A DNA stretch of 64,000 nucleotides from Collinsella aerofaciens (lineage in GTDB: Bacteria > Actinomycetota > Coriobacteriia > Coriobacteriales > Coriobacteriaceae): the NCBI RefSeq assembly GCF_015670745.1, contig NZ_JADPCH010000001.1, positions 62,001 through 126,000 on the forward strand, written 5' to 3'. Of this stretch, positions 18,036-26,703 are shown piece after piece. The stretch's first letter is position 1; every line of letters begins with the position of its first letter. A program made the position numbers and the translations under genes. Below the pieces are notes generated by a model. It made no database searches, was not told the DNA's origin, and saw only the letters and a list, made by a program, of their open reading frames with translations.

Positions 18036-19847
18036 CTAGCATGTCCCCTCGTTAGGCATCGTCCATGCGTGATGGTCGGTATGCAGCAATTCCTCGGCCA
18101 GCGGCGAGAGCGGCGCACCCAAGAACTCGCTATAGCACGCCTGAACATCGGGATTCTCGTGCGAGAAGCGAATCTCGGCGTTCGCATCGAGACCCCAGAG
18201 CACCTGGCCGCGCTCGGCTGCCAGCTCGCAGCCGTCGTGGATGGGCTGACCGCCGCCACCGACGCAGCCGCCCGGGCATGCCATAACCTCGACGAAGTCA
18301 TAGCCCACACGGCCGTCGCGAATCGCGTCGAGTAGGCGGGCGGCGTTGCCCAGCCCGTGTGCCACGGCGACGCGCACCTTGGTGCCATCGATATCGGCGA
18401 CGGCTTCCTTCCAGCCGTCGAGTCCGCGCACGTCGGTAAAGAAATCGGCATCCGGGTTCTTGCCCGTCACCAGGTAGTAGGCCGAGCGCACGGCGGCCTC
18501 CATCACGCCGCCCGTGGCGCCAAAGATCACGCCCGCGCCCGTGCCAAAGCCCAGCGGCGTATCGAGCGGCTCCTCGACCAACGTGTCCACGCTCACGTGG
18601 CTCGCGCGGATCATGCGCACCATCTCGCGCACCGTCAGCGCAACGTCCACGTCGGGCGCACCGCCCTCGCCCAACATGCTCGGCAGTGCACACTCTGCCT
18701 TTTTGGCCGTGCACGGCATAACGGACACCACGAACAGGCGCTCAGGCTCCACGCCCAGCACCTTGGCGTAGTATGTCTTGGCGATGGCGCCGAACATCTG
18801 CTGCGGCGACTTGGACGTGGACAGGCTGTCGACAAACTCCGGATAACGCGCCTTCACAAAGCGCACCCAGCCCGGGCAGCAGCTCGTAAACATGGGCCAG
18901 CCGCGGCTGTCACCCTCGCCCTTGGCGGCGGCGCCCAAGCGCTCGAGCAGCTCGGAACCCTCCTCCATGATGGTGAGGTCGGCCGAGAAATCGGTGTCGA
19001 ACACGTACTCAAAGCCAACACGACGCAGCGCACAAGCCAGACGCTCGACGGTGGCTTCCCCGCGCGAAATGCCGAGCTCCTCGCCCCAGGCGCTGCGCAC
19101 GGCAGGCGCGATTTGCACCAGCACGATCTTGTCGGGATTAGCGAGCGCGTCAAACACGGTCTCGGTGTCGTCGCGCTCGCGCAGCGCGCCCGTCGGGCAA
19201 TGCGTGATGCACTGGCCGCACGCGACGCAATCGGTCTTGCCAATCGGCGCGCGCCCGCGGGTACCCACGGCGGTATGCGTGGCGCGGTTGGTCAGATCCC
19301 AAATCCCTAGGCCCTGCACGCTCTCGCACACCTTGATGCAGCGCATGCATTTAATGCACTTGTCGTTTTCGCGGATGATGGAAAAATCGAAATCCCAGCC
19401 CTCGCCCGTCAAATGCCTTTGATACGGCAGATAGAAGATACCCAGGTCGTTGGCGATGGTCTGCAGGTTACAGTTGCCGCTGCGCACGCAGCTCGTGCAC
19501 TGCGAATCGTGCTGGGACAGCAGCAGCTGCACGTTGGTGCGACGAGCCTCGCGGGCCTTGGGGCTGTTGGTGTGGACCACCATGCCGTCGAGCACGTAGT
19601 TGTTGCAGGCGGCAACCAGCTGATCGCAGCCCTCAACCTCGACCACGCACACGCGGCAGCCGCCGATCTCGTTTAGATCGCGCAGGTAGCACAGGGTGGG
19701 AATCTGAATGCCGACGGACTTGGCCGCATCCAGGATCGTGGTGTGCTCGGACACCACGACTTCGCAGTTATCGATAATGAGCCTGACCATGTTGTGCGCT
19801 CCGTTTTCGCTGTTGTCGCCGACGGTGGTTTCGTTGAGCTCTACCAT
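18036..19847 (-). CDS. [FeFe] hydrogenase catalytic subunit, group A with N-terminal Fe-S domains
   Basis: A 603-residue protein starting MVELNETTVGDNS after GGAGG. Domain order: 2Fe-2S domain (Cys53, 64, 67, 81); His-ligated 4Fe-4S (His113, Cys117, 120, 126); two 4Fe-4S clusters (Cys164/167/170/174 and 207/210/213/217); then the H-cluster domain with L1 TSCCPGW (321-327), L2 MPCTAKKAE (377-385) and L3 EVMACPGGCVGGGGQP (520-535). All cluster ligands and the proton-relay Cys324 are present. It makes or oxidises H2 in the cytoplasm. Its ATG overlaps the stop of the NuoF/GltD fusion, its likely electron partner. HydE, HydF and HydG maturases are not in the window. Confidence 0.95.
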   Translation of the reverse strand: MVELNETTVGDNSENGAHNMVRLIIDNCEVVVSEHTTILDAAKSVGIQIPTLCYLRDLNEIGGCRVCVVEVEGCDQLVAACNNYVLDGMVVHTNSPKAREARRTNVQLLLSQHDSQCTSCVRSGNCNLQTIANDLGIFYLPYQRHLTGEGWDFDFSIIRENDKCIKCMRCIKVCESVQGLGIWDLTNRATHTAVGTRGRAPIGKTDCVACGQCITHCPTGALRERDDTETVFDALANPDKIVLVQIAPAVRSAWGEELGISRGEATVERLACALRRVGFEYVFDTDFSADLTIMEEGSELLERLGAAAKGEGDSRGWPMFTSCCPGWVRFVKARYPEFVDSLSTSKSPQQMFGAIAKTYYAKVLGVEPERLFVVSVMPCTAKKAECALPSMLGEGGAPDVDVALTVREMVRMIRASHVSVDTLVEEPLDTPLGFGTGAGVIFGATGGVMEAAVRSAYYLVTGKNPDADFFTDVRGLDGWKEAVADIDGTKVRVAVAHGLGNAARLLDAIRDGRVGYDFVEVMACPGGCVGGGGQPIHDGCELAAERGQVLWGLDANAEIRFSHENPDVQACYSEFLGAPLSPLAEELLHTDHHAWTMPNEGTC

Positions 19848-21673
19848 TCCAGGTTCCTCCCTCCGCGGAACGCACCAAAGCCAAAGTGGTCGCAACGCAG
19901 GCAGCGACTCGCCTCTTGGCGTGCCTCCTCCTCGGTAAGGCCCTGTTCGACCAGATTCCAATCGTGGATGCGCTCGCCAGCCTCGCGCTCGCCCAGCTCG
20001 CAGCGGCCGCACTCATGCTTGCCCTTAAACTGAACGGTCGGCAGCTCCACGTCGAGCTTAATCTTGTGGTCGAAGCCCAGGTAGCGGTCGATATTTGCCG
20101 AAGCTACGCGGCCGGCGTTGATGGCACGGATGACGGTGGCGGGGCCGGTCTGGCAGTCGCCGCCGCTAAAGAGGCCATCGAAACTGGGCACGGCGCCGTC
20201 CGAATCGGTGACGACGCGACCCCACTTGCAGGCGATGCCCATGTCCTCAAATGGCTTGGAGTCGATGTCCTGGCCAATGGCGACGAACACGCGCTCGCAG
20301 GGAATGACCTGCTCGGGCGTGGCGGCGGCACGCGGGGCCGGGCGCCCGCGGCGGGGCTCGCCGATAATCTGCGGCTGTACGCGCAGGCCGTTCACGCGTC
20401 CGTCCTCGCCCGTCTCAATACCGAGCGGGGCTGTGAGCTCCAGAACCTCGCAACCCTCGGCCTGGGCACCGGCAATCTCAGCGTCCTGGGCCGTCATATC
20501 GCAGATGCGGCGGCGGTAGACAATGCTCACCTTTTCGGCACCGCAGCGCACGGCAGAGCGAACCACGTCCATGGCCACGTTGCCGCCGCCGATGACGCAC
20601 ACGCGCTGGCCGCTCAGGTCGGGCAGCTCGTCGTCGCCGATGGCACGCAGCATCTTGACGGCCGACTCCACGCCGGGAGCCTCTTCGCCCGGAAGGCCGA
20701 GCTTCTTATCGCTGTGGGCACCGATGGCCAGGTAGACGGCATCGAACTCGTCGCGCAGGCGGGCAAGCTCCTCGCCGTTGACGGAGTGATCGAGCTCAAC
20801 GTCGATGCCGGCGCTCAAGATCCAGTCGATCTCGGCCTGCAGGCGCTCGCGCGGCAGACGATAGCTGGGGATGCCGTAGCGCAGCATGCCGCCCAAGTGG
20901 TGGCGCTGCTCAAAAATGGTCACCTTGTGGCCCATCACGGCCAGGTAGTAGGCACAGGAAAGGCCAGCCGGGCCGCCGCCGATCACGGAGACGCGCTTAC
21001 CGGTGTTGTCCACTACATGCGGCTTGTGGTCGTTGAGGTCACTGTGCTCAACGGCAAAACGCTTGAGGGCGAGGATGTTCATGGGGTCGTCGACCATGCC
21101 ACGACGGCAATGCATCTCGCAGGGATGCTCGCACACCAGGCCACAGACGAGCGGTAGCGGGTTGTTCTTGCGGATGACCTTGACGGCGTCGGCATAACGG
21201 CCTGCCTCGACGAGCGAAATGTAACCGGGAATGTCGACGTGCGCCGGGCAGCCCGAGACACACGGGACGCGAGCCTCGCGGTCAAAGCCACAGGAGTGCT
21301 CGCGGATGTGGTGTTCAAAATCGTCGCGAAAACCGCGGATAGCCGTAAGCGCCATGGCACCGGCCTCGTAACCGATGGCGCAGTCGCTCGAAAGATAGAT
21401 GGTGCGGGCAGTGCGCTCAATCAAGTTGAGCGTGGACTCGTCGGCGCGGCCCTCGAGCACATCGGCGAGCAGGTCGCTCAGCGCGCTCAGGCCCACGCGG
21501 CAGGGCGTGCACTTGCCGCAGCTCTGGGTGGAGCACAGGTTGACGAGCGCCGCCGTAAACTCGACGGGGCACGGGGCGAGCGAACTCACCGCCAGACGAC
21601 GTCCGAGTGCATCGTGCAGGTCGTCCATGACGGCCTGAGCGTGGCTGCGTTCCATTACGTGCAGTCGAGCCAT
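19841..21673 (-). CDS. NuoF-type Fe-S domain fused to GltD/NfnB-like NAD(P)H oxidoreductase; hydrogenase partner
   Basis: A 610-residue fusion starting MARLHVMERSHAQAV after GAGGGG. Residues 45-110 carry the NuoF C-terminal 4Fe-4S motif SCGKCTPCRVG (Cys52, 55, 58, with Cys98). Next is the GltD N-terminal Fe-S domain with CVSGCPAHVDIPGY and CGLVCEHPCEMHCRRG. Then come an FAD Rossmann fold (GGGPAGLSCAYYLAVMGH) and an NAD(P) fold (IGGGNVAMDVVRSAVRCGA). The C-terminus has CLRCDHFGFG. No FMN/SLBB part of NuoF remains. The overlap with the [FeFe] hydrogenase implies a complex exchanging electrons between NAD(P)H and H2, perhaps with ferredoxin, as in group A4-type hydrogenases; that role is inferred. 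Confidence 0.88.
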   Translation of the reverse strand: MARLHVMERSHAQAVMDDLHDALGRRLAVSSLAPCPVEFTAALVNLCSTQSCGKCTPCRVGLSALSDLLADVLEGRADESTLNLIERTARTIYLSSDCAIGYEAGAMALTAIRGFRDDFEHHIREHSCGFDREARVPCVSGCPAHVDIPGYISLVEAGRYADAVKVIRKNNPLPLVCGLVCEHPCEMHCRRGMVDDPMNILALKRFAVEHSDLNDHKPHVVDNTGKRVSVIGGGPAGLSCAYYLAVMGHKVTIFEQRHHLGGMLRYGIPSYRLPRERLQAEIDWILSAGIDVELDHSVNGEELARLRDEFDAVYLAIGAHSDKKLGLPGEEAPGVESAVKMLRAIGDDELPDLSGQRVCVIGGGNVAMDVVRSAVRCGAEKVSIVYRRRICDMTAQDAEIAGAQAEGCEVLELTAPLGIETGEDGRVNGLRVQPQIIGEPRRGRPAPRAAATPEQVIPCERVFVAIGQDIDSKPFEDMGIACKWGRVVTDSDGAVPSFDGLFSGGDCQTGPATVIRAINAGRVASANIDRYLGFDHKIKLDVELPTVQFKGKHECGRCELGEREAGERIHDWNLVEQGLTEEEARQEASRCLRCDHFGFGAFRGGRNLEW

Positions 21674-21860
21674 AAGATCCCCTCTCACATGGCAGCCCGG
21701 AGGCGAGGCCGGGCGAAATTGCTACACGCACAACACTGACCTAAAAAGTTGTTAGGTCTCCACGCAGTTCGGCAGGCGGTATGAAATGTCACCATCAGCG
21801 GTGAAAATGAACATTATCGCAGATAAATGCCATATTTGATAAAACGCGTTACCAAACGAC

Positions 21861-21896
21861 AATGCCCCGCCCACGCAATCACGTGGGCGGGGCATT
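21861..21896 (-). terminator. Intrinsic terminator after the GH4 gene
   Basis: A 15-bp perfect stem (AATGCCCCGCCCACG with its complement) ends the PTS/GH4 operon 34 nt after its stop codon. Confidence 0.8.
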
Positions 21897-21929
21897 GCTT
21901 CAGGCATGCGGCCAGCGACCCTGTTGCTT

Positions 21930-23312
21930 TTACTTAAGCTCGGGCCAGTAACCCTTGTTGGCCTCGATCATGTCGTCGAGAACCTCCTTGGCGACCTTCA
22001 TCGACGGCACGGTCTTGTTGAGCGTAAAGGCCTTAAGCGCCTTCTCGTACGAACCCTCGATCGTAGCCTCGACAATGAGCTTCTCGGAGTTCAGCTGCTG
22101 CATCATGAGGCCCTGCTGGAACAGCGGAATGTTGTCGCGGCTGATGACCTCGGGGCCGTTCTTGCCAATGTAGGCAGGCAGCTCGACCATAGCGTCGTAG
22201 GGCATGTTGGGGATGGCGCCCTTGTTCTCGCAAATGACCAGGAAGCGCTGCTTGGTGTCGTTCTTCAGAGCGATAGCCAGATCGGCAATCCAGTCGCCGT
22301 GGCTGCCCGCATAGAACGTGCTCTCGTCGATCTCGCCCGTCTTCTCGTAATGGTCGATACCATCAAAGAGGTTCTTCTCACGCGTCTCCTCAACCTCGTT
22401 AGCACGGGTGCGCTCGGGGTTGGAGTGCTCGACGAACTCCTTCTGCTGCAGGTAGTAGTTCAGATACGTGTTGGGCAGGTACTCCGGGAAGCACTCCATG
22501 ATCTCGTACTCGCCCTTCCAGACGTAGTACCAGCTGCCCTTGGTGTGGCGGTTCTGCTCGGGGTGCTCGTCGGCGGTCTCCTCGGGCTTCTTTGCCATAA
22601 GCGAGCCCATGCCCTTGAGGTAGGAATCGGGCAGCAGAATCTCGTGCTCCTTGATGTACTCGCGCAACTGCGGCAGGACCTCCTCGCCCTTGTGGCGGAT
22701 CGAGGTGAACCAACCAAAGTGGTTGAGGCCAAAGTAATCGTACTCGACATCCTTCTTGTCGATATCGAGCGCGGCGCAAACCACGTCGATGATCGCGATC
22801 GGCATGTCGCAGATGTTGATGATACGAGCGTTGGGACGCAGCACGCGGCAGCCCTCGGAGACGATGGCGGCAGGGTTGGAGTAGTTGAGAATCCAGTAGT
22901 CCTTCTTGGCGTACTTCTCAACGTCATCGATCAGCTCGACCATGGGGAAGATGGTGCGCATGCCGTAGGCAAGGCCGCCGCAACCGCAAGTCTCCTGACC
23001 CACGCAGCCGTGACGCAGCGGAATCTTCTCGTCCTGCTCGCGCATGGCGTAGCCGCCCACGCGCATCTGGGCAAACACGAAGCTCGCGTCGGTAAAAGCC
23101 GTCTTCTTGTCGGTGGTCACCGTGAGCTTGATGTCCAGGCCGAGGTCCTCGTGCAAAATCCAGTCCACGAGCACGCCGATCTTGCGCTGGCGCTCCTCGT
23201 TGATGTCGTACAGACGAATCTCGTCAACGTCGAGCTCGTCCTTGCGCAGAGCGATGGACTTGACGATGCCGGGGGTAAAGGTGGATCCGCCACCACACAG
23301 AGTAATGATCAT
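21930..23312 (-). CDS. GH4 6-phospho-alpha-glucosidase (maltose-6-phosphate hydrolase type)
   Basis: A 460-residue NAD- and metal-dependent GH4 enzyme. The NAD fold is LCGGGSTFTPGIVKSIAL at the N-terminus, ICDMPIAII and FGLNHFGWF supply family-specific Asn/His contacts, and CDMP with Cys plus the downstream His fits the metal site of GlvA/MalH. GH4 enzymes cleave phosphorylated disaccharides in the cytoplasm after PTS uptake. The adjacent EIICB of the alpha-glucoside class supports maltose-6-phosphate or a related alpha-glucoside phosphate. Its AAGGAG site lies within the end of the EIICB gene, so the two are coupled. Confidence 0.93.
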   Translation of the reverse strand: MIITLCGGGSTFTPGIVKSIALRKDELDVDEIRLYDINEERQRKIGVLVDWILHEDLGLDIKLTVTTDKKTAFTDASFVFAQMRVGGYAMREQDEKIPLRHGCVGQETCGCGGLAYGMRTIFPMVELIDDVEKYAKKDYWILNYSNPAAIVSEGCRVLRPNARIINICDMPIAIIDVVCAALDIDKKDVEYDYFGLNHFGWFTSIRHKGEEVLPQLREYIKEHEILLPDSYLKGMGSLMAKKPEETADEHPEQNRHTKGSWYYVWKGEYEIMECFPEYLPNTYLNYYLQQKEFVEHSNPERTRANEVEETREKNLFDGIDHYEKTGEIDESTFYAGSHGDWIADLAIALKNDTKQRFLVICENKGAIPNMPYDAMVELPAYIGKNGPEVISRDNIPLFQQGLMMQQLNSEKLIVEATIEGSYEKALKAFTLNKTVPSMKVAKEVLDDMIEANKGYWPELK

Positions 23313-23315
23313 TGT

Positions 23316-24932
23316 TTACTGCTCCTTCTCAATTGCGTTTTCGACCTTGTCGCGCATCTCGGCGACCTTCATGCCAAAGATGATCTGGATATTATTGCCG
23401 TTGCGGTTGATGCCGCTGTTGGGCACGTGGTTGATGAGGTCCTCATTGATGAGGTCCGGGTTCTTAACGTTCACGCGGAGACGCGTAAAGCAGTTCTCGA
23501 GCTCCTCGATGTTGTCCTTGCCACCAAGACCTGCGACCAGGTCGGCAATACCTGCATCGACGCCCTCTGCGGGAGCTGCGGCAACAGCGCCCTGCTTCAC
23601 CGCGACAGACGCGGCGGCCTCGCCCTCGGCAACGGACTCCGCGAGCTCGGACTCCTCCTCGCGACCAGGCGTGTGGAGGTTGAGCTTCTTGATGAGGAAG
23701 GTGAAGAGGAAGAAGTACAGAGCGGCGTTGACGACTCCAAGCACCAGCATAACCGGCCAGTTGGTCTTGTCGACACCCAGGACCAGGTTGGAAACCACGA
23801 TGTTGATGATGCCGCCTGCAGTCGAAGCGGGCACGGAGAGGACCTTGAGCAGGACCAGGAAGATGCCGGAAAGAACCGAGTGAACGACAAAGAGCACGGG
23901 AGCGGCAAAGACAAAGAGGAAGTCCATGGGCTCGGTGACACAGGAGAGCACGGCGGTGATGATCAGCGGGATGATAACGGCCTTGGTCTTATCCTTGTTC
24001 CCCTTGTAAGCGGTGACGATAAAGGCGAGACCGATACCGATGTAGGGCCACAGGTTGTTGAAGGTGTAGCTGTTGAAGTAGGTGCTATCGGAGAAGGGCT
24101 GGCCCGTCATTGCCATCTCGGCGACACGGATGGGATAGGCACCGGCGATAACCTGATCGCCCAGCGTCAGGGTGCCACCCACATCGGAGAACTGGAACGG
24201 GGTGTAGATGAGGTGGTGCAGACCGGTAGGAACGAGCAGCTTGTTGAGCATGCCGTAGATAAACAGGCCGATGTTGCCCGACTCCTTAATGATACCGGCA
24301 ACGGAGGAGATGGCACCCTGAACCGGAGGCCAAACGATGCAGAACCCAGCGCCCATGATCCAGGAAATGATGATCATGATCAGGAACGGGAAGCGAACGC
24401 CCGAGAACATCGAAAGGGCAATGGGGAACTGCTTGTTCGAGTACTTGTTGAACACGGCACCGGTGATGCAACCGAGAATAATGCCGCCGAACACGCCGGT
24501 ATCGAGCACCTGAATGCCCATAACGGTGGCCTGGCCGGTTCCGGTAAGACCGAGCATGCCGCTCGCATCGGCAAGAGAGCCGGTGGCGTTGAGCACGATG
24601 TTGTTAGCCTGCAGGAACAGGAAGAACGACATCAGGGCAATCAGCGAAGCATGGCCCTTGTTCTTCTTTGCCATGGCGCCGGCGATGCCCACGCAGAACA
24701 GAATCGAGAGGTTGTTGATGATAAACATCAGCGACTGATAGACAACGGCGCCCACAAGCTGGAACGGACCGGAGCCCAGTACGGGGACCAAAGCGCAGAT
24801 GGTCTTGTTGGTCAGAATGATGCCCACGATGAGCAGGATGCCGGCAACCGAGAGATACATCATCGGCTGAACGATCGACTTCGCGAACACCTCCAACGGC
24901 GCTTTGAAATTGAACTTCTTTTTTGCGGTCAT
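23316..24932 (-). CDS. PTS alpha-glucoside/maltose transporter, EIICB
   Basis: A 538-residue membrane protein starting MTAKKKFNFKAPLEV after AAGGGGAG. The EIIC domain (residues about 10-420) has ten or so helices, with GLHHLIYTPFQF and CVTEPMDFLFVF typical of the glucose superfamily. A linker rich in Ala/Glu/Val leads to EIIB at about residues 460-538, with phosphorylated Cys in ELENCFTRLRVNV. It imports and phosphorylates a disaccharide using phosphate from EIIA, whose gene is upstream in the same operon. The IS element now lies between the antiterminator and this gene, so its normal readthrough transcription is likely broken. Confidence 0.93.
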   Translation of the reverse strand: MTAKKKFNFKAPLEVFAKSIVQPMMYLSVAGILLIVGIILTNKTICALVPVLGSGPFQLVGAVVYQSLMFIINNLSILFCVGIAGAMAKKNKGHASLIALMSFFLFLQANNIVLNATGSLADASGMLGLTGTGQATVMGIQVLDTGVFGGIILGCITGAVFNKYSNKQFPIALSMFSGVRFPFLIMIIISWIMGAGFCIVWPPVQGAISSVAGIIKESGNIGLFIYGMLNKLLVPTGLHHLIYTPFQFSDVGGTLTLGDQVIAGAYPIRVAEMAMTGQPFSDSTYFNSYTFNNLWPYIGIGLAFIVTAYKGNKDKTKAVIIPLIITAVLSCVTEPMDFLFVFAAPVLFVVHSVLSGIFLVLLKVLSVPASTAGGIINIVVSNLVLGVDKTNWPVMLVLGVVNAALYFFLFTFLIKKLNLHTPGREEESELAESVAEGEAAASVAVKQGAVAAAPAEGVDAGIADLVAGLGGKDNIEELENCFTRLRVNVKNPDLINEDLINHVPNSGINRNGNNIQIIFGMKVAEMRDKVENAIEKEQ

Positions 24933-25216
24933 AGCGGTACTCCCCTTCCTTTTCCGCAAATTAAGACAGATGTGCCCTGGACAAGACCGTGAGCCTTGCC
25001 TTATATCAATCGATGTGTGGGCACGTTATGCCTAGAGACCAGGTTCTCCAAGCAGGTTAACAATGTGATATGCGAGATAACTCTTCTCAGCATCGGTAAC
25101 GACAACGTTATAGGTAGACGACAAGACGATATGAGAAAGCCATTTGGGTCGCCTCCCCCGCGGCGCAGCTTCTTTCCGCGGGCTCGGGATGCCACAATGG
25201 GCTTTGAGTATCGGCC

Positions 25217-25237
25217 CGTGCGGTAGCCCTTACCGCA
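25217..25237 (+). other. Hairpin just before the transposase ribosome site
   Basis: GTGCGGTA and TACCGCAC form an 8-bp stem with a 5-nt loop, ending 8 nt before GGGGAGGAGG. It could limit readthrough translation of the transposase. Confidence 0.5.
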
Positions 25238-25258
25238 CCTGCGGGGAGGAGGCTTCCC

Positions 25259-26368
25259 ATGCCCCATGTTACCTCCATCGGCCTGGACGTCCACGCGCGA
25301 TCGGTCGCCGCCGCGGCGTTCAACCCCTTCACCGGCGAGGTGGTGCACCGTGACTTCGGGACGGACGCCGCCGAGATCGCGGAGTGGGCCCTCGGGTTCG
25401 AGGAGCCCAGGGCCTGCTACGAGAGCGGCCCCACCGGCTTCCACATGGCGCGCGAGCTGCGCGCGCTCGGCCTCGACTGCGCCGTGGCCGCCGTCTCCAA
25501 GATGCAGAGGCCGGCGGCGGACGCGCGCCGCAAGAACGACCGGCGCGACGCCGAGTTCATCGCCCGCATGCTCGCCACCCACAACATCGTGGAGGTCCCG
25601 CTGCCCGATGCGGCCGTCGAGGCCGCCCGGGACCTCGACCGCGCCCTCGACGACGCCACGGCGGAGTACCGCCGCGCCAGGCAGCGACTCAACATGTTCC
25701 TGATCAGGCTGGGCCACGTCTGGGACGAGCGCAACGCCGGCGGGACGAGGAAGGGATCCTGGACGCGCGCCCACTGGAGATGGATATCCGGGATCAGGCT
25801 CGAGGGGCCCCAGCGCGACGTGCTCGAGTACTACGTCACGGCCGCGAGGTGCGCGGAGTCGGACCGCCGGCAGCTCGAGAAGAAGGTGCTCGCCCTCGCC
25901 CGGACCGACCGGTGGCGCCCGGCCGTCGAGGCGCTCTCCTGCATCAAGGGAATCGACACCCTGACGGCCTTCAGGCTCGCAGCCGAGGCGGGCTCCTTCA
26001 CGAGGTTCCGGACGGCCCCGGCCTTCGCGAGCTGGTGCGGGCTAGTCCCGTCGGAGCGTTCGAGCGGCGAGACCGAGCGGCGCGGCGGGATAACCAAGAC
26101 GGGCAACCGGCTCGCCAGGACGGCACTGGTGGAGTCGGCGTGGCACTACCTGACGTGCACGCCCCGCCCGAAGCCCCCGACGCCCGGCGCGGACGTCCCC
26201 GCGGCGATCCGGGCGCGCGCCGACGCCTGCACCGCCAGGCTCTGCCGCCGCCGCGAGGCGCTGGCGGCGGCGGGCAAGAGCTCGTGCAAGGCAAACGCCG
26301 CCGTCGCGCGCGAGCTCGCCTGCTGGGTCTGGGAGATCGGGCGCCGGGCGGAGGGGACCCTCAGCTGA
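25259..26368 (+). CDS. IS110-family transposase (DEDD type)
   Basis: A 369-residue transposase (MPHVTSIGLDVHARSVAAAA). The N-terminal RuvC-like DEDD domain shows Asp in GLDVHARS, Glu in CYESGPTGFH and Asp residues in KNDRRDAEFIARML. The C-terminal transposase_20 domain has IKGIDTLTAFRLAAEAGSF, FASWCGLVPSERSSG and TKTGNRLARTALVESAW, including the conserved serine. It is full length with a strong GGAGG site. IS110-family enzymes recombine using a structured guide RNA from the element's own noncoding end. Confidence 0.95.
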   Translation: MPHVTSIGLDVHARSVAAAAFNPFTGEVVHRDFGTDAAEIAEWALGFEEPRACYESGPTGFHMARELRALGLDCAVAAVSKMQRPAADARRKNDRRDAEFIARMLATHNIVEVPLPDAAVEAARDLDRALDDATAEYRRARQRLNMFLIRLGHVWDERNAGGTRKGSWTRAHWRWISGIRLEGPQRDVLEYYVTAARCAESDRRQLEKKVLALARTDRWRPAVEALSCIKGIDTLTAFRLAAEAGSFTRFRTAPAFASWCGLVPSERSSGETERRGGITKTGNRLARTALVESAWHYLTCTPRPKPPTPGADVPAAIRARADACTARLCRRREALAAAGKSSCKANAAVARELACWVWEIGRRAEGTLS

Positions 26369-26703
26369 CCCCGTCGGACAACAAGCCTCCCGCCGGGAGG
26401 GTCCGCGCCTCGACGCATCGCCGGCGCGCGTTCACGAGCCCTTTTTGGGCAGCCCAAGGGCCGCGCCCGTGAACAAGACTGGTTTCGGACGAGCGCGCCG
26501 GACGGAGAATCGAAATGCGGTGGGGTGTGCGGACATACCGGGCTGACCGCCGGCAGCGCGCCCGCAAGAGCCCGCGGATATTAGCTTGCCAGGCAAGCGT
26601 CGACTAAACGTGCAGCGTGCGCGGGCCCTCCCGACGGGAAACGAAAAAGCCCGGTTTAAAACCGGGCTCGAACAAACACGCCTATTGACAATGGCTTTCT
26701 CAT
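26369..26703 (+). ncRNA. Candidate bridge/seek RNA region in the right end of the IS
   Basis: 335 nt without a gene, unusually long for an IS end and rich in paired segments: CCTCCCGCCGGGAGG, a long hairpin GTTCACG (26430-26436) with CGTGAAC (26468-26474) enclosing TTGGGCAGCCCAA, and GCCCGGTTTAAAACCGGGC (26649-26667). In the IS1111 subgroup the guide RNA is encoded downstream of the transposase, which fits this location. The RNA boundaries and its target loops cannot be read with certainty. Confidence 0.5.

Noticed and set aside
21906-24992. A 1028-codon plus-strand frame opposite the GH4 and EIICB genes
   Set aside because: It crosses two well-supported genes and their junction, so it cannot be a real conserved gene.
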